DNA from: Pseudomonas putida
GTDB taxonomy: Bacteria; Pseudomonadota; Gammaproteobacteria; Pseudomonadales; Pseudomonadaceae
DNA: 64,000 nt
Direction: 5' to 3'
NCBI GenBank assembly: GCA_041071465.1
Contig: CP163498.1
Location: 1,764,001 to 1,828,000 of the forward strand
Under the pieces are notes generated by a model. It saw nothing but the letters and a program-made list of their open reading frames with translations, ran no database searches and was not told the DNA's origin. Position 1 is the first letter of the stretch. Every line of letters begins with the position of its first letter. Shown in pieces: positions 41,160 to 52,049 of this stretch. A program made the translations under genes and the position numbers.

Positions 41160-44100
41160 TTACTGCGGGTTGGCACGGGTGCTGGACAGCAGTTGCTTCA
41201 GGTTGGCTGCCTTCGGCTTCACCAGCCAGAAGCGCCGCACGTAGTCGTCCAGGTTCTCCGAGAGCTCACGCCCCCACTCGCTGCCGGTTTCTTCCACGTA
41301 CTCGGCAAGGACGCGCGCCAAGTGGCTGCGGTAAGCCTCCATCGCTTCACCACTGATGCGCTGAATTTCCACCAGCTCATGGTTGAGTTTGTCGACGAAG
41401 GTGTTGTCCATGTCGAGCACGTAGGCGAAGCCGCCAGTCATGCCAGAACCGAAGTTGTAACCGGTCTTGCCCAAGACGCAGACAAAGCCACCGGTCATGT
41501 ACTCACAGCAGTGATCGCCAGTGCCCTCGACAACAGCGTGGGCGCCGGAGTTACGCACAGCGAAGCGCTCGCCCGCGGTACCGGCGGCAAACAGCTTGCC
41601 GCCAGTGGCACCGTACAGGCAGGTGTTGCCGACGATGGCGCTGTGCTGGGTTTCGAACGGGCTGCCGGCTGGCGGCACGATGGTGACCTTGCCACCGGTC
41701 ATGCCCTTGCCGACGTAGTCGTTGGCATCACCTTGCAGGTGCAGGTTCAGGCCGCCGGCGTTCCATACGCCGAAGCTCTGGCCCGCAGTACCCTTGAAGC
41801 GGAAGGTGATCGGGTTGGCGGCCATGCCCTGGTTGCCGTACAGCTTGGCGATTTCGCCAGAGATACGGGCACCGATGGAACGGTCGCAGTTGCAGATGTC
41901 GAGGTCGAACTCGCCACCGGCCTGGTCGCGAATCGCTGGCAGGGCCATTTCCACCATTTTCTCGGCCAACTCGCCCTTGTCGAACGGCGGGTTCTTGTCG
42001 ACTTCGCAGAACTGCGGCTTGTCTGCCGGAATGTGCGAGCTGCCCAGCAGCGGCGACAGGTCCAGGTACTGCTGGCGCTCGGTGTCGCCTGGCAGTACGT
42101 CGAGCAGGTCGGTACGGCCGATCAGTTCGCCGAGGCTGCGCACGCCCAGCTTGGCCAGCCACTCACGGGTTTCTTCGGCAACGAAGGTGAAGAAGTTGAT
42201 CACCATGTCGACGGTGCCGATGTAGTGGTCCTTGCGCAGCTTGTCGTTCTGGGTGGCTACGCCGGTGGCGCAGTTGTTCAGGTGGCAGATACGCAGGTAC
42301 TTGCAGCCCAGGGCGATCATTGGTGCGGTGCCGAAGCCGAAGCTTTCGGCGCCGAGGATGGCTGCCTTGATCACGTCCAGGCCAGTTTTCAGGCCACCGT
42401 CGGTCTGTACCCGTACCTTGCCGCGCAGGTCGTTGCCGCGCAGGGTCTGGTGGGTTTCAGCCAGGCCCAGTTCCCATGGGGCGCCAGCGTACTTGATCGA
42501 GGTCAGCGGCGACGCACCAGTGCCACCGTCGTAACCGGAAATGGTGATCAGGTCTGCATAAGCCTTGGCCACACCAGCGGCAATCGTACCGACGCCAGCC
42601 TCGGCCACCAATTTGACCGACACCAGCGCCTGCGGGTTGACCTGCTTGAGGTCGTAGATCAGCTGGGCAAGGTCTTCGATCGAGTAGATATCGTGGTGCG
42701 GCGGCGGTGAGATCAGGGTCACGCCAGGTACCGCATAGCGCAGCTTGGCGATCAGGCCGTTGACCTTGCCGCCCGGCAGCTGGCCGCCCTCACCGGGCTT
42801 GGCGCCCTGGGCAACCTTGATCTGCAGCACCTCGGCGTTGACCAGGTATTCCGGGGTCACACCAAAGCGGCCGGTGGCCACCTGCTTGATCTTCGAGCTC
42901 TTGATGGTGCCGTAGCGCGACGGGTCTTCACCGCCCTCACCGGAGTTGGAACGCGCACCCAGGCGGTTCATGGCTTCGGCCAACGCTTCGTGGGCTTCCG
43001 GCGACAGTGCGCCCAGCGAGATACCGGCGGAATCGAAGCGCTTGAGGATAGCCTCCAGCGGTTCGATCTGCTCCAGCGCCAGTGGCTGGTCGGCCACTTT
43101 CACTTTCAGCAGGTCGCGGATCATCGATACCGGGCGCTGGTCGACCAGCGTGGTGTATTCCTTGAACTTGGCGTAGTCGCCCTGCTGCACAGCGGCTTGC
43201 AGGGTGTTGACCACATCCGGGTTGTAAGCGTGGTATTCGCCACCGTGGACGAACTTCAGCAGGCCACCTTGCTGAATCGGCTTGCGCGCGCTCCAGGCTT
43301 CGGCCGCCAGCAGCTTCTGGTCGCTTTCCAGGTCAACGAAACGCGCCCCCTTGATGCGGCTGGACACACCCTTGAAGCTCAGACCGACCACTTCTTCGGC
43401 CAAACCGATGGCTTCGAACAGCTGCGCACCACGGTACGAGGCGATGGTGGAGATACCCATCTTCGACAGGATCTTCAGCAGGCCTTTGGAGATGCCTTTG
43501 CGGTAGTACTTGAAGACTTCGTCCAGGTCGCCCAGCACTTCGCCGGTGCGGATCAGGTCGGCCAGTACTTCATACGCCAGGTACGGGTAAACGGCCGAGG
43601 CACCGAAGCCCAGCAGCACAGCGAAATGATGCGGGTCACGGGCGGTGGCGGTTTCCACCAGGATGTTGCTGTCGCAACGCAGGCCTTGCTCGGTCAGGCG
43701 GTGATGCACCGCACCAACGGCCAACGACGCATGCACAGGCAGCTTGCCTGGGGCGATATAACGGTCGCTCAGCACCAGCTGGGTCTTGCCCGCGCGCACA
43801 GCCTCTTCGGCCTGGTCGGCGATGTTGCGAATGGCCGCTTCCAGGCCGATGCCCTGCTCGTAATTGAGGTCGATCAGCTGGCGGTCGAAGCCTTCGCGCT
43901 CCAGGTTCATCAGCGAACGCCACTTGGCGGGCGAAATGACCGGCGAGCTGAGGATGACCCGCGATGCGTGCTCCGGGGACTCCTGGAAGATGTTGCGCTC
44001 GGCACCCAGGCAGATTTCCAGCGACATCACGATCGCTTCACGCAGCGGATCGATCGGTGGGTTGGTCACCTGAGCGAACTGCTGGCGGAAGAAATCGTAC

Positions 44101-45605
44101 GGCGACCGCACACGCTGCGACAGCACGGCCATTGGCGTGTCGTCACCCATCGAGCCAACGGCTTCCTGGCCCTGCTCACCCAGCGGGCGCAGCACCTGGT
44201 CACGCTCTTCGAAGGTGACCTGGAACATCTTCATGTATTGCTTGAGCTGGTCAGCGTCGTAGCTGGCCACACCCTGGTCGTCGGTCAGCGTCGCCTGAAT
44301 GCGGGTAGCGTGCTGACGCAGCCAGCGCTTGTACGGGTGACGCGACTTAAGGCGGTTGTCGATGGCGTCGGTGTCGAGGATCTGGCCGGTTTCGGTGTCC
44401 ACGGCAAGGATTTGACCTGGGCCGACACGGCCCTTGGCCAGCACCTCCTCAGGCTGATAGCCCCAAACGCCGATTTCCGAGGCGATGGTGATGTAGCCGT
44501 TGGTGGTGGTTACCCAGCGCGCCGGGCGCAGGCCGTTGCGGTCGAGCAGGCACACCGCGTGGCGGCCTTCGGTCATGACGATACCGGCCGGGCCATCCCA
44601 CGGCTCCATGTGCATGGAGTTGTATTCGTAGAAGGCGCGCAGGTCGGCGTCCATGGTCTCGACGTTCTGCCAGGCTGGCGGTACCAGCATGCGCACGCCG
44701 CGGAACAGGTCGATGCCACCGGTGACCATCAACTCCAGCATGTTGTCCATGCTCGACGAGTCGGAACCGACGCGGTTGACCAGCGGGCCAAGCTCTTCGA
44801 GGTCGGGGATCTGGTCGTTGGCGAACTTGGTGCGACGGGCCATTGCCCAGTTGCGGTTGCCGGTGATGGTGTTGATCTCGCCGTTGTGGGCGAGGAAGCG
44901 GAACGGTTGCGCCAGCGGCCATTTCGGCAGGGTGTTGGTGGAGAAGCGCTGGTGAAACACGCAGATCGCGGTTTGCAGGCGCTCGTCACCCAGGTCTGGA
45001 TAGAACGCCGCGAGATCGCGCGGCATCATCAGGCCTTTGTAGATGATGGTCTTGTGCGAGAAGCTGCAGATGTAGTGGTCGCTATCGTGGGCGTTGGCCA
45101 CCGACGAACGGCGACGGGCACTGAACAGCTTGATGGCGAATTCCTGGTCGCTCAGGCCTTCACCGCCGATGAACACCTGCTCGATCTGCGGCAGACGCTC
45201 CAGGGCCAGGCGGCCCAGCACGCTGGTGTCGATCGGCACCTTGCGCCATCCGACCAGCTTCAGGCCAGCGGCGAGGATTTCGCGGTCCATGTTAGCGCGA
45301 GCCGCTTCGGCTTTGACCGGGTCCTGGTTGAAGAACACCATGCCGACGGCGTATTGCTTGGGCAGCTCGACGGCGAAGTGTTCCTGGGCCACGGCACGCA
45401 GAAATTGATCGGGCTTCTGCATAAGCAGACCGCAACCGTCACCGGTCTTGCCGTCGGCGTTGATGCCGCCGCGGTGGGTCATGCAAGTCAGTGCCTGCAT
45501 GGCGGTTTGCAGAAGGTGGTGGCTCGGTTCACCCGTCATATGGGCGATCAGGCCAAAACCACAGTTGTCCTTGAATTCTTCGGGATGGTACAGACCTGTT
45601 TTCAT
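41160..45605 (-). CDS. gltB: Glutamate synthase (NADPH) large subunit
   Basis: GltB makes two glutamates from glutamine and 2-oxoglutarate. The 1,481-residue protein has a short propeptide of 14 residues before the catalytic N-terminal nucleophile Cys15 ([11 protein letters not shown]). A class II amidotransferase domain, a central domain, the FMN/3Fe-4S synthase domain (with the Cys cluster near [13 protein letters not shown]) and a GXGXG beta-helix C-terminal domain follow. The ATG at 45605 ([11 protein letters not shown]) is chosen since the in-frame start at 45644 adds 13 residues without family character. It is the first gene of gltBD, with an ArgR-like site upstream. Confidence 0.97.
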   Translation of the reverse strand: MKTGLYHPEEFKDNCGFGLIAHMTGEPSHHLLQTAMQALTCMTHRGGINADGKTGDGCGLLMQKPDQFLRAVAQEHFAVELPKQYAVGMVFFNQDPVKAEAARANMDREILAAGLKLVGWRKVPIDTSVLGRLALERLPQIEQVFIGGEGLSDQEFAIKLFSARRRSSVANAHDSDHYICSFSHKTIIYKGLMMPRDLAAFYPDLGDERLQTAICVFHQRFSTNTLPKWPLAQPFRFLAHNGEINTITGNRNWAMARRTKFANDQIPDLEELGPLVNRVGSDSSSMDNMLELMVTGGIDLFRGVRMLVPPAWQNVETMDADLRAFYEYNSMHMEPWDGPAGIVMTEGRHAVCLLDRNGLRPARWVTTTNGYITIASEIGVWGYQPEEVLAKGRVGPGQILAVDTETGQILDTDAIDNRLKSRHPYKRWLRQHATRIQATLTDDQGVASYDADQLKQYMKMFQVTFEERDQVLRPLGEQGQEAVGSMGDDTPMAVLSQRVRSPYDFFRQQFAQVTNPPIDPLREAIVMSLEICLGAERNIFQESPEHASRVILSSPVISPAKWRSLMNLEREGFDRQLIDLNYEQGIGLEAAIRNIADQAEEAVRAGKTQLVLSDRYIAPGKLPVHASLAVGAVHHRLTEQGLRCDSNILVETATARDPHHFAVLLGFGASAVYPYLAYEVLADLIRTGEVLGDLDEVFKYYRKGISKGLLKILSKMGISTIASYRGAQLFEAIGLAEEVVGLSFKGVSSRIKGARFVDLESDQKLLAAEAWSARKPIQQGGLLKFVHGGEYHAYNPDVVNTLQAAVQQGDYAKFKEYTTLVDQRPVSMIRDLLKVKVADQPLALEQIEPLEAILKRFDSAGISLGALSPEAHEALAEAMNRLGARSNSGEGGEDPSRYGTIKSSKIKQVATGRFGVTPEYLVNAEVLQIKVAQGAKPGEGGQLPGGKVNGLIAKLRYAVPGVTLISPPPHHDIYSIEDLAQLIYDLKQVNPQALVSVKLVAEAGVGTIAAGVAKAYADLITISGYDGGTGASPLTSIKYAGAPWELGLAETHQTLRGNDLRGKVRVQTDGGLKTGLDVIKAAILGAESFGFGTAPMIALGCKYLRICHLNNCATGVATQNDKLRKDHYIGTVDMVINFFTFVAEETREWLAKLGVRSLGELIGRTDLLDVLPGDTERQQYLDLSPLLGSSHIPADKPQFCEVDKNPPFDKGELAEKMVEMALPAIRDQAGGEFDLDICNCDRSIGARISGEIAKLYGNQGMAANPITFRFKGTAGQSFGVWNAGGLNLHLQGDANDYVGKGMTGGKVTIVPPAGSPFETQHSAIVGNTCLYGATGGKLFAAGTAGERFAVRNSGAHAVVEGTGDHCCEYMTGGFVCVLGKTGYNFGSGMTGGFAYVLDMDNTFVDKLNHELVEIQRISGEAMEAYRSHLARVLAEYVEETGSEWGRELSENLDDYVRRFWLVKPKAANLKQLLSSTRANPQ

Positions 45606-45754
45606 AGACACATTCTCACCAGGTTCACCTCTCAACGGAGGCAAATCTCTTTTTTAACAACCACTTACCATCCACGCCGATCAAACGCCAGCTTTTTTGC
45701 GGTGGCCATGGAAAACCATTGTTGCACAGCGACAGCGATGCCCACAAATTTTCA

Positions 45755-45796
45755 TGTCTCACCATTGAAAATTTATGTCGCAATTTTGAATGTTTT
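45755..45796 (+). promoter_or_regulatory. ArgR-like direct repeat upstream of gltBD
   Basis: Two 21-base units, TGTCTCACCATTGAA... (45755) and TGTCGCAATTTTGAA... (45776), sit end to end. They fit the P. aeruginosa ArgR half-site consensus TGTCGC-N8-AA with 21-base spacing. The first has TGTCTC with both A residues. The second has an exact TGTCGC and one of the two A residues. ArgR is known to repress gltBD in P. aeruginosa in response to arginine. Confidence 0.6.
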
Positions 45797-45891
45797 TGCG
45801 CCATGCGCCGTGATAGCGGCTTGGCTTGAGTCTGAAGCGTTTCAGCCATGACTGCAACTAGGGGCTTGTGGCCGGCAGTCTGGGACAGAAA

Positions 45892-45919
45892 AGCCTGCCG
45901 CGCTCGGGCGCAGCAGGCT
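45892..45919 (-). terminator. Terminator of damX-like gene
   Basis: AGCCTGC and GCAGGCT form a 7-bp stem around a GC-rich loop. On the minus strand it is followed by TTTTCTG. It lies 60 bases past the damX stop. Confidence 0.65.
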
Positions 45920-45978
45920 AGTCGAAAGCTAGAATTCGCTTAGCTACAGGGCGGCGGGGTGATGCCGCCCGGAAGGTA

Positions 45979-47583
45979 TCAGCGGGCCGTGGCCAGCTCT
46001 TGTTGGACGCTGCCCACGGTACGTGGCCAAGGTTTACCAGCCTGGACCTTCGCTGGCAAGTTCTTGATTGCTGCAACCGCTGCGTCGCGGTTGGCGAAGC
46101 TGCCGTAAGTGACTACATACAGTGGCTTGCCCTGCAGGTTTTTCTTGAAGTAGCGATAGTCGCTACCCTGGGCCTTGACGTATGCCTGGGCCGAAGCTTC
46201 GGAGCTGGTGCCGAGGATCTGCACCACATAATTACCTGGCTTCTGCCCCGCGTACCAACCACCGCTGCCACCGCCAGCGGCCGCTGGTTTCTCGGCAGGT
46301 TTGGCGGCCGGCTTGGCCACGGCAACCTGGGTCGGCGCGGGAGCAGGCTTGGCAGGCGCAACCGGTTTTACGGGCTGGGTTGCAACAGGCTTTGGCGCAG
46401 GCGCAACCGGCTGCACAGGCGCACTGGCGACTGGCTGAGCAGGCGCGGGGGCCGGGCCTGCCGGCACACCTTGCGGCGGCGCGATGGTAGTCACGGTAGG
46501 TGGTGGGTTGCCAGGCTGCAGGGCGGTATCACCTGCCGGGCTGCCTTCTTCGCCCTCGCCCATGCCTGCGGCCTGGGCCAACGGCTCGCGCATCACCGGC
46601 TGCGACTGGCCAACCAGCGGCAGCGGCATGGGCTGGGACGAGCCAGAGAACTCGATGGCAGCACCCTGCTTGCCGTCGCCCAGTGGCAACTGAGCCTGGG
46701 CGGCTGGCGCTTCGGCGGGGGCCTTGTCGCTTTTCTTGGGCATCAATACTGCAGCCGCAACGGCGACCACGACCACAGCGGACAGCGCGAGCACATGTTT
46801 TTTAGGCATCTTGAACCCCATGGATGGTCGCTTGGCCGTCGAGCGGCTGGCGATCATGGCTTCGATCAAAGTGTCACGGGCGACCTGGTTGATATTGCCA
46901 GGCCAACCGTCGGAGTTTTCATGGATATCGGCGATCTGTTCACGGCTGAACACCTCGATGCCCCGGCCGGCGCCCTCCAGGCGCTGCTCCAGGTATTCGC
47001 GGGTTTCTTCCTCACTGTAGGGGGCAAGCTCGATGATGTGGAAGCGTTCTTCCTCGACATTGAGCTCGTCCAGCCCGGCAATCAGCGATGGCTCACCGAA
47101 CAGGAACACGTGCGGGCGCCCTTCCGGCACCCCCGCCGCCAATTCCAGCAACGCTTGGAGTGCCGACTCGTCGAGTTGTTCCGCATCGTCCACCAGCAAA
47201 TACACTTCCTGCCCGGTCAGTGCCAGCTGCACCACTTTGGACAGGATCGCCTGCACTTCAGGCTGGGCCACACCAAGGTCCTGGGCGACGTGGGCGAGCA
47301 TGCTGGAGGCATCGCTGGCGCTGCGGGCAGACACCACCACACTTTGCACAGCCTGTTTGTTGGTGCTGGCCACCAAGGCCTGGCGCAGCAGCGACTTACC
47401 GCTGCCCAGCGGGCCGCTGACCACCAGCATCAACTGGCTGTAGCGCGCCAGGTGGTGCAGTTGGCCGAGCACGGGCTTGCGCTGGGCCGGGAAGAACTTG
47501 AAACCGGGCACGCGGGGCGCGAACGGATCGTGGCTCAACTGGTAATGGTCGAGAAAGGCCTCATCGGCATGCAAACTGGTCAT
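45979..47583 (-). CDS. damX: DamX-like AAA ATPase with C-terminal SPOR domain
   Basis: This 534-residue protein combines an N-terminal AAA/ExeA-like ATPase with Walker A GPLGSGKS (57-64) and Walker B VYLLVDDAE (127-135), a single membrane helix at 263-281, a long Pro/Ala linker and a SPOR domain (about 450-525). SPOR domains bind denuded septal glycan, so it should localise to the division site. It lies downstream of aroB as in E. coli, though no dam gene follows. E. coli DamX lacks a functional Walker motif, whereas here it is intact. The start ATG 47583 is 15 bases after aroB's stop. Confidence 0.9.
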   Translation of the reverse strand: MTSLHADEAFLDHYQLSHDPFAPRVPGFKFFPAQRKPVLGQLHHLARYSQLMLVVSGPLGSGKSLLRQALVASTNKQAVQSVVVSARSASDASSMLAHVAQDLGVAQPEVQAILSKVVQLALTGQEVYLLVDDAEQLDESALQALLELAAGVPEGRPHVFLFGEPSLIAGLDELNVEEERFHIIELAPYSEEETREYLEQRLEGAGRGIEVFSREQIADIHENSDGWPGNINQVARDTLIEAMIASRSTAKRPSMGFKMPKKHVLALSAVVVVAVAAAVLMPKKSDKAPAEAPAAQAQLPLGDGKQGAAIEFSGSSQPMPLPLVGQSQPVMREPLAQAAGMGEGEEGSPAGDTALQPGNPPPTVTTIAPPQGVPAGPAPAPAQPVASAPVQPVAPAPKPVATQPVKPVAPAKPAPAPTQVAVAKPAAKPAEKPAAAGGGSGGWYAGQKPGNYVVQILGTSSEASAQAYVKAQGSDYRYFKKNLQGKPLYVVTYGSFANRDAAVAAIKNLPAKVQAGKPWPRTVGSVQQELATAR

Positions 47584-47598
47584 TGCGCTGTCACAACC

Positions 47599-48696
47599 TC
47601 AAAGCTGGGCCACGATCGCGCGGTAATCCGCCGACAGCGTGGCCTGTAGAATCTCTTTCGAATAGTCGTCGGTCACCACGGCCTCGCCCATCTGGCGCAA
47701 CAGCACCAGACGCAGACGACCGTCGAGCACCTTCTTGTCGACCGCCATGTGCTCCATGAAATGCGCCGGGGTCATTTCCTGTGGTGGCACCACCGGCAAA
47801 CCTGCATCCTGCAACAGGCGGATACCGCGATCGCGCTCGGCCTGGTCGATCCAGCCAAGACGCATGGACATTTCCAGGGCCATCACCGTGCCCGCCGCCA
47901 CGGCCTCGCCGTGCAACCACACGCCATAGCCCATGTGGGTTTCGATGGCATGCCCGAAGGTATGCCCCAGGTTCAGCGTGGCCCGTACGCCCGACTCGCG
48001 CTCGTCAGCCCCCACTACTGCGGCCTTGGCCGCGCAGGAGCGGCGGATGGCCTCGGTCAGGGCTGCCGAGTCGAGGGCGCGCAGGGCCTGCATATTGTCT
48101 TCGAGCCAGGCGAGGAACGGTTTGTCGCAAATCAGGCCGTACTTGATCACTTCGGCCAGGCCTGCGGACAGTTCGCGCGCGGGCAGGGTCTTGAGGCTGG
48201 TGGTATCGATCAGTACCGCATTGGGCTGATAGAAGGCACCGACCATGTTCTTGCCCAGCGGGTGATTGATGCCGGTCTTGCCGCCCACCGAAGAGTCGAC
48301 CTGGGACAACAGGGTGGTCGGCACCTGGATGAAGTCGACACCGCGCTGGTAGCAAGCGGCAGCGAAGCCGGCCATGTCGCCGATCACGCCGCCGCCCAGG
48401 GCGACCACGGTGGTGCGACGATCATGGCGGGCTGTCAGCAAGCCATCGAAAATCAGTTGCAGGGTTTCCCAATTCTTGTGGGCTTCGCCATCGGGCAACA
48501 CCACCGGCAGTACCGAGTAGGCACCCAGGGTCTTGCTCAGGCGTTCGAGATACAGGGGGGCGACGGTCTCGTTGGAAACGATGGCAACCTGCCGGCCGGC
48601 AATGTGCGGCGCCAGCAGTTCGGGCTGGTCCAGCAGGCCTTCGCCAATGTAGATCGGGTAGCTACGCTCGCCCAGGTCGACCTTTAGTGTCTGCAT
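47599..48696 (-). CDS. aroB: 3-dehydroquinate synthase
   Basis: AroB converts DAHP to 3-dehydroquinate with NAD+ and Zn2+ or Co2+, the second step of the shikimate pathway. The 365-residue protein has [19 protein letters not shown], the NAD motif [47 protein letters not shown] and metal ligands in [15 protein letters not shown] [15 protein letters not shown] 48696 ([15 protein letters not shown]) is the family start. It lies downstream of aroK and upstream of damX. Confidence 0.97.
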   Translation of the reverse strand: MQTLKVDLGERSYPIYIGEGLLDQPELLAPHIAGRQVAIVSNETVAPLYLERLSKTLGAYSVLPVVLPDGEAHKNWETLQLIFDGLLTARHDRRTTVVALGGGVIGDMAGFAAACYQRGVDFIQVPTTLLSQVDSSVGGKTGINHPLGKNMVGAFYQPNAVLIDTTSLKTLPARELSAGLAEVIKYGLICDKPFLAWLEDNMQALRALDSAALTEAIRRSCAAKAAVVGADERESGVRATLNLGHTFGHAIETHMGYGVWLHGEAVAAGTVMALEMSMRLGWIDQAERDRGIRLLQDAGLPVVPPQEMTPAHFMEHMAVDKKVLDGRLRLVLLRQMGEAVVTDDYSKEILQATLSADYRAIVAQL

Positions 48697-48791
48697 GTAT
48701 CCCCACAATGTACTTGGGCGCGGCGCCATTCGGGCAACCTGCGCGGTAACGTTGAACCTCGCCCCGGCTGGTGGCCGAGAATAGTCCCGGG

Positions 48792-49310
48792 TTAACGGGG
48801 CGGCAACTGCTGCAAGCGCTCAAGAATATCGATCACCACCATGCGTGGCGGCCGCTCATCGGTTTCCACGACCAGGTCGGCGATTTCGCGGTAGAGCGGG
48901 TCGCGGGTTTCCAGCAAGGTACGCAAGGTTGCCTCGGGATTGGCGGTACGCAGCAGCGGGCGGTTGCGGTCGCGCGCGGTGCGCCCGACCTGCTGCTCCA
49001 CCGAAGCATGCAGGTAGATCACCCGGCCTCCCCGATAAAGCGCCTGACGGTTGGCTTCACGCATCACCGCGCCGCCGCCGGTGGCCAGGACCACGCCGTC
49101 GAGCGCGCACAGCTCGGCGATCATCGCTTGCTCGCGATCACGGAAACCCGGCTCGCCTTCCTTGTCGAAAATCCACGGGATGTTGGCGCCGCATCGCAGT
49201 TCGATTTCCTTGTCGGAATCCTTGAACAGCAGGCGCAGCTCTTTGGCCAATAGGCGTCCGATGGTGCTTTTACCAGCGCCCATGGGCCCCACAAGTATCA
49301 AATTTCGCAC
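48792..49310 (-). CDS. aroK: Shikimate kinase
   Basis: AroK phosphorylates shikimate at the 3-position. The 172-residue P-loop kinase has Walker [10 protein letters not shown] (residues 8-16), substrate-binding DKEIELRCG with Asp/Glu, RDREQAMI and the lid segment ARDRNRPLL. It begins four bases after pilQ, so it is read from the same transcript as the pil genes, and precedes aroB. The order pil/hof-aroK-aroB is conserved in gammaproteobacteria. Confidence 0.97.
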   Translation of the reverse strand: MRNLILVGPMGAGKSTIGRLLAKELRLLFKDSDKEIELRCGANIPWIFDKEGEPGFRDREQAMIAELCALDGVVLATGGGAVMREANRQALYRGGRVIYLHASVEQQVGRTARDRNRPLLRTANPEATLRTLLETRDPLYREIADLVVETDERPPRMVVIDILERLQQLPPR

Positions 49311-49314
49311 AGAA

Positions 49315-50577
49315 TCAACGACTCACAGCAATCGCCTGGTCACTCATGATACGCGGAGTCAGGAAGACCAGCAGCTCGGATTTTTTCTCTTGTAATGCAT
49401 CGCGTCGAAACAGCCGCCCAACATACGGCAGATCGCCGAAAAATGGCACCTTGTCGACCACATTGTTTTGCGAAGTCGAGTAAACGCCACCAATCACGAT
49501 CGTTTCGCCATCAGCCACACGAACCTTGGCATTTACCTCGTTCTTGCGGATCGGCGGTACGTTGTTCAAGGCATTGACGTAATCCGGCTCGTCCTTGGTC
49601 ACCCTGACGGTCATGATCACCTTATTGTCCGGGGTGATCTGCGGGGTAACTTCCAACGACAGCGACGCTTCGCGAAAAGATACCGAGGTCGCACCGCTTT
49701 GGCTGGTTTCCTGGTAAGGCACCTCGGTTCCCTTGAGGATCCTCGCCGTTTCCTTGTCGGCCGTGACCACCTTGGGCTGCGAAATGATCTCGCCGTTACC
49801 ACTCTTTTCCATGGCGCTGAGCTCAAGGTCCAGCAACACGTCCCCGCGCAATAACCCAAGGCCGATACTGCCGCCGGCACGCTCGACGCCGAGATCGACG
49901 AACAATTCTTTGCCTGGCCGCAGTTGCGCGCCGTATAGCGGCCCGCCCCAGCGCACCCCCAGGCTCTTTTCGTAATCGACGTTGGCCTCGACGATACGCG
50001 CCTCGATCGCTACCTGGCGCACCGGCACATCCAACTGCGTCACCAGTTGCCGCAATTCGGCCAGGCGGCCGGCAGGCAGGTGCACCACCAGGGTATTGGT
50101 GCGCTCATCGACACTCAGGCTACCCGTGAGAATACCGTCACCCACCAGGCTCGCCTGTAGCAACTCCGCCAAATCGGCAGCCTTGGCGTGGTGAATAGGC
50201 AGCAGTTCCCGACGCAAAGGTTGCAACTGCGCTTCCAGCACTTGCCCCGCACGGGTCTCGGCTGACTGTGCGGCAAAGTCGGCGGCAGGCGCCACCAACA
50301 GCACATTACCCTCCTGGCGCCGAGCCAGGCCCTTGCTGCGCAACACCAGGTCCAGTGCCTGATCCCACGGCACGTCCTGCAAGCGCATCGTGACGTTGCC
50401 TTGCACCGCATCGCTGGCTACCAAGTTTACCCCGGCATAGTCCGCCAGTACCTGCAGTACCGCGCGCACCTCTACATCCTGAAAGTTCAACGATAGCGGC
50501 TCACCCTCATAAGACGTCGCCGACGCCAGCGGAACCGACAGCAGGGTTGCCAGCAGATATTTCATCCACGTTTTCAT
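49315..50577 (-). CDS. pilQ: Short PilQ/HofQ-like secretin
   Basis: PilQ is the outer-membrane pore of type IV pili or of DNA-uptake machines. The protein has 420 residues, much shorter than P. aeruginosa PilQ (about 714) and close to E. coli HofQ (412). A signal peptide (1-20) is followed by an STN domain ([26 protein letters not shown]), one N1 domain and the secretin core ([33 protein letters not shown]). The peptidoglycan-binding AMIN repeats are missing. ATG 50577 has AGGAGG upstream and lies 71 bases inside the end of pilP. Confidence 0.88.
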   Translation of the reverse strand: MKTWMKYLLATLLSVPLASATSYEGEPLSLNFQDVEVRAVLQVLADYAGVNLVASDAVQGNVTMRLQDVPWDQALDLVLRSKGLARRQEGNVLLVAPAADFAAQSAETRAGQVLEAQLQPLRRELLPIHHAKAADLAELLQASLVGDGILTGSLSVDERTNTLVVHLPAGRLAELRQLVTQLDVPVRQVAIEARIVEANVDYEKSLGVRWGGPLYGAQLRPGKELFVDLGVERAGGSIGLGLLRGDVLLDLELSAMEKSGNGEIISQPKVVTADKETARILKGTEVPYQETSQSGATSVSFREASLSLEVTPQITPDNKVIMTVRVTKDEPDYVNALNNVPPIRKNEVNAKVRVADGETIVIGGVYSTSQNNVVDKVPFFGDLPYVGRLFRRDALQEKKSELLVFLTPRIMSDQAIAVSR

Positions 50578-50866
50578 TCTGGTCCGAGGCCTCCTTGCCC
50601 AGGCGCTTGGCAAGGGTGATGAACGCCGTGCGTTCGTGCCACTCCCCCGCCATGAACAGCCGCTCCCGCACTTCGACCTGACGTTGGTCGATGTACGCCA
50701 CCACCCCCTGATCACGCCCTACCCGGTCACCTGGGCGCACGCGGTAAAGCCTGCCAGCCGCCATCAGCAATGCTTCGCGTGCCGCCCCGCGCGCCAGGCT
50801 ACCGACCATCTCCAGCTGCGCCAGCGGCACACCGGCCAGCCCCGTTGCGGTCAACCGCGCCGCCAC
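50507..50866 (-). CDS. pilP: Short PilP-like protein without lipoprotein signal
   Basis: PilP normally anchors the inner-membrane PilNO complex to PilQ and is a lipoprotein of about 170 residues. Here GTG 50866 gives 119 residues with no signal peptide or lipobox. The C-terminal beta domain is recognisable: LAQLEMVGSLARG, YRVRPGDRVGRDQGVVAYID and ERTAFITL. The first in-frame stop upstream leaves no room for a longer start. The gene overlaps pilO by 16 bases and pilQ by 71 bases. Function in secretion without an export signal is doubtful, unless it is fused or translated from pilO. Confidence 0.7.
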   Translation of the reverse strand: MAARLTATGLAGVPLAQLEMVGSLARGAAREALLMAAGRLYRVRPGDRVGRDQGVVAYIDQRQVEVRERLFMAGEWHERTAFITLAKRLGKEASDQNENVDEISAGNPAVGSAGVGDVL

Positions 50867-51516
50867 GGGGCAAACGGGTCTACGGCAGGCGCAGCCATTG
50901 CAGCCCTTGCCGGTAGCCGCGCCAGCATCGCAGGTGCCTTCATGGGTGCGGGCGCGTCATAGGCATAAACCCGCAACCGCAGGCGCAACAGCCCAGGCTG
51001 GCGATCAACAGCAGCCAGGCTCATGTCATCGCTGTGCAGCACTCGCACCTGCCCCAACCAGTCGTCCAACCACAACCGCAAGGCTGAGTAACGCCCCACC
51101 ACTTGCAACTCCAGCGGCACTTTGCGCAAACCAGCCTGTTGCTCGCCCTTATCGACATCGAGGCGCTCGACCAGCAAACCCTGCGCATGCCCCGTCACCG
51201 CCAGGCGCTCAAGCAGGTCACTCATGCCCTCCCCGCCAGCCAGTTGCCAGCGCGCCTCCTGCAACCGCTGCTCGGCGGCCACCACAGCAGCCCGCAACTG
51301 CTCAAGCTCGGCCAACCGCAATGCACTGGCTGCCTGCCTCTGATTCAATTCGGCGTACCTGACATCCTCGCGTGACTGCTGCTGAATCAGTGCCGGCAGG
51401 CGCATCGCGCAGCCCAGGCTGAACAACACAGCGGCTACCAGCGCTGGCGCCAGTCGTCGGCAGCGATCGGAGCGCTCGACCACAGCCAACCAAGCGAGAA
51501 GCTGTGCAGTACTCAC
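50851..51516 (-). CDS. pilO: PilO-like pilus assembly protein
   Basis: The 221-residue protein has one N-terminal membrane helix (about 22-40), a coiled coil and a ferredoxin-like C-terminal region, as in PilO. The C-terminus continues with MAAPAVDPFAPWRRG, and a PF.P motif is normally found in the N-terminal part of PilP. GTG 51516 overlaps the pilN stop (GTGA), which favours this start over TTG 51522. Genes pilM to pilQ are tightly overlapped. Confidence 0.75.
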   Translation of the reverse strand: MSTAQLLAWLAVVERSDRCRRLAPALVAAVLFSLGCAMRLPALIQQQSREDVRYAELNQRQAASALRLAELEQLRAAVVAAEQRLQEARWQLAGGEGMSDLLERLAVTGHAQGLLVERLDVDKGEQQAGLRKVPLELQVVGRYSALRLWLDDWLGQVRVLHSDDMSLAAVDRQPGLLRLRLRVYAYDAPAPMKAPAMLARLPARAAMAAPAVDPFAPWRRG

Positions 51517-52049
51517 GACCAAAACGCCGAAACGCGCGCGGTCAGCAGGAATTCATCGCCGCCCGGCAGGCTCTTGATGCGCTTGAGTTCCAAATCGAGC
51601 AAAACGCTCGAGCGGTTCAAGTCACGCATGAACTGCGCAACCACAGCACCGGATGCAGCCAAGCCGGTCATCTGCAGGCGGCCGCTTTCAAGGCTGAGCT
51701 CAAGGAGTTGCACACCTTCAGGCAAAGCCCCCTCAAGGTCAGCGAACAGACCGGCCAACATCCCCTGGTGGGCACGCAAGCCTTCCAGCGCCGAGGCCCG
51801 GGCGAGCAATGCTGCATGCTGCGTGCGTACATCGGCCAGCGGCCGCAACTGCTCGTCCAGCTCCTCAAGGGCAGCCTGGAACTGGGTATTGGCCAGCGCC
51901 TGCTGCTGCCCGCGCTGGCGGGCCAATTGATCGACCAGCATCACGGCGCACAAGGCCAGTAAAGCGCCAGCAACCAGCTGGCCGCGAAAACGCCGCAGCG
52001 CAGCCTGACGCTGCCGTTCACGCCATGGCAGAAGGTTTAACCGCATCAT
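51513..52049 (-). CDS. pilN: PilN-like pilus assembly protein
   Basis: PilN is an inner-membrane protein whose cytoplasmic N-terminus binds PilM and whose periplasmic part pairs with PilO. The 178-residue protein begins MMRLNLLPWRERQR, the conserved PilM-binding peptide, followed by one membrane helix (about 22-42) and a coiled coil. ATG 52049 overlaps the pilM stop by ATGA. Confidence 0.88.
   Translation of the reverse strand: MMRLNLLPWRERQRQAALRRFRGQLVAGALLALCAVMLVDQLARQRGQQQALANTQFQAALEELDEQLRPLADVRTQHAALLARASALEGLRAHQGMLAGLFADLEGALPEGVQLLELSLESGRLQMTGLAASGAVVAQFMRDLNRSSVLLDLELKRIKSLPGGDEFLLTARVSAFWS

Larger units (their letters stand above)
45606..45978 (-). promoter_or_regulatory. gltB promoter region
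   Basis: This 373-bp gap has no gene I can support. It holds AT-rich direct and inverted repeats upstream of gltB, including the ArgR-like direct repeat at 45755-45796. The damX terminator and a second GGGCGGC...GCCGCCC hairpin (45949-45970) lie at the right end. A minus-strand frame at 45625-45849 has no family character. Confidence 0.6.

Noticed and set aside
42990..45851. 953-codon plus-strand open frame opposite gltB
   Set aside because: Same reason: it lies entirely antisense to gltB and its upstream region, with shadow-type composition. Long antisense frames are common at this GC content.
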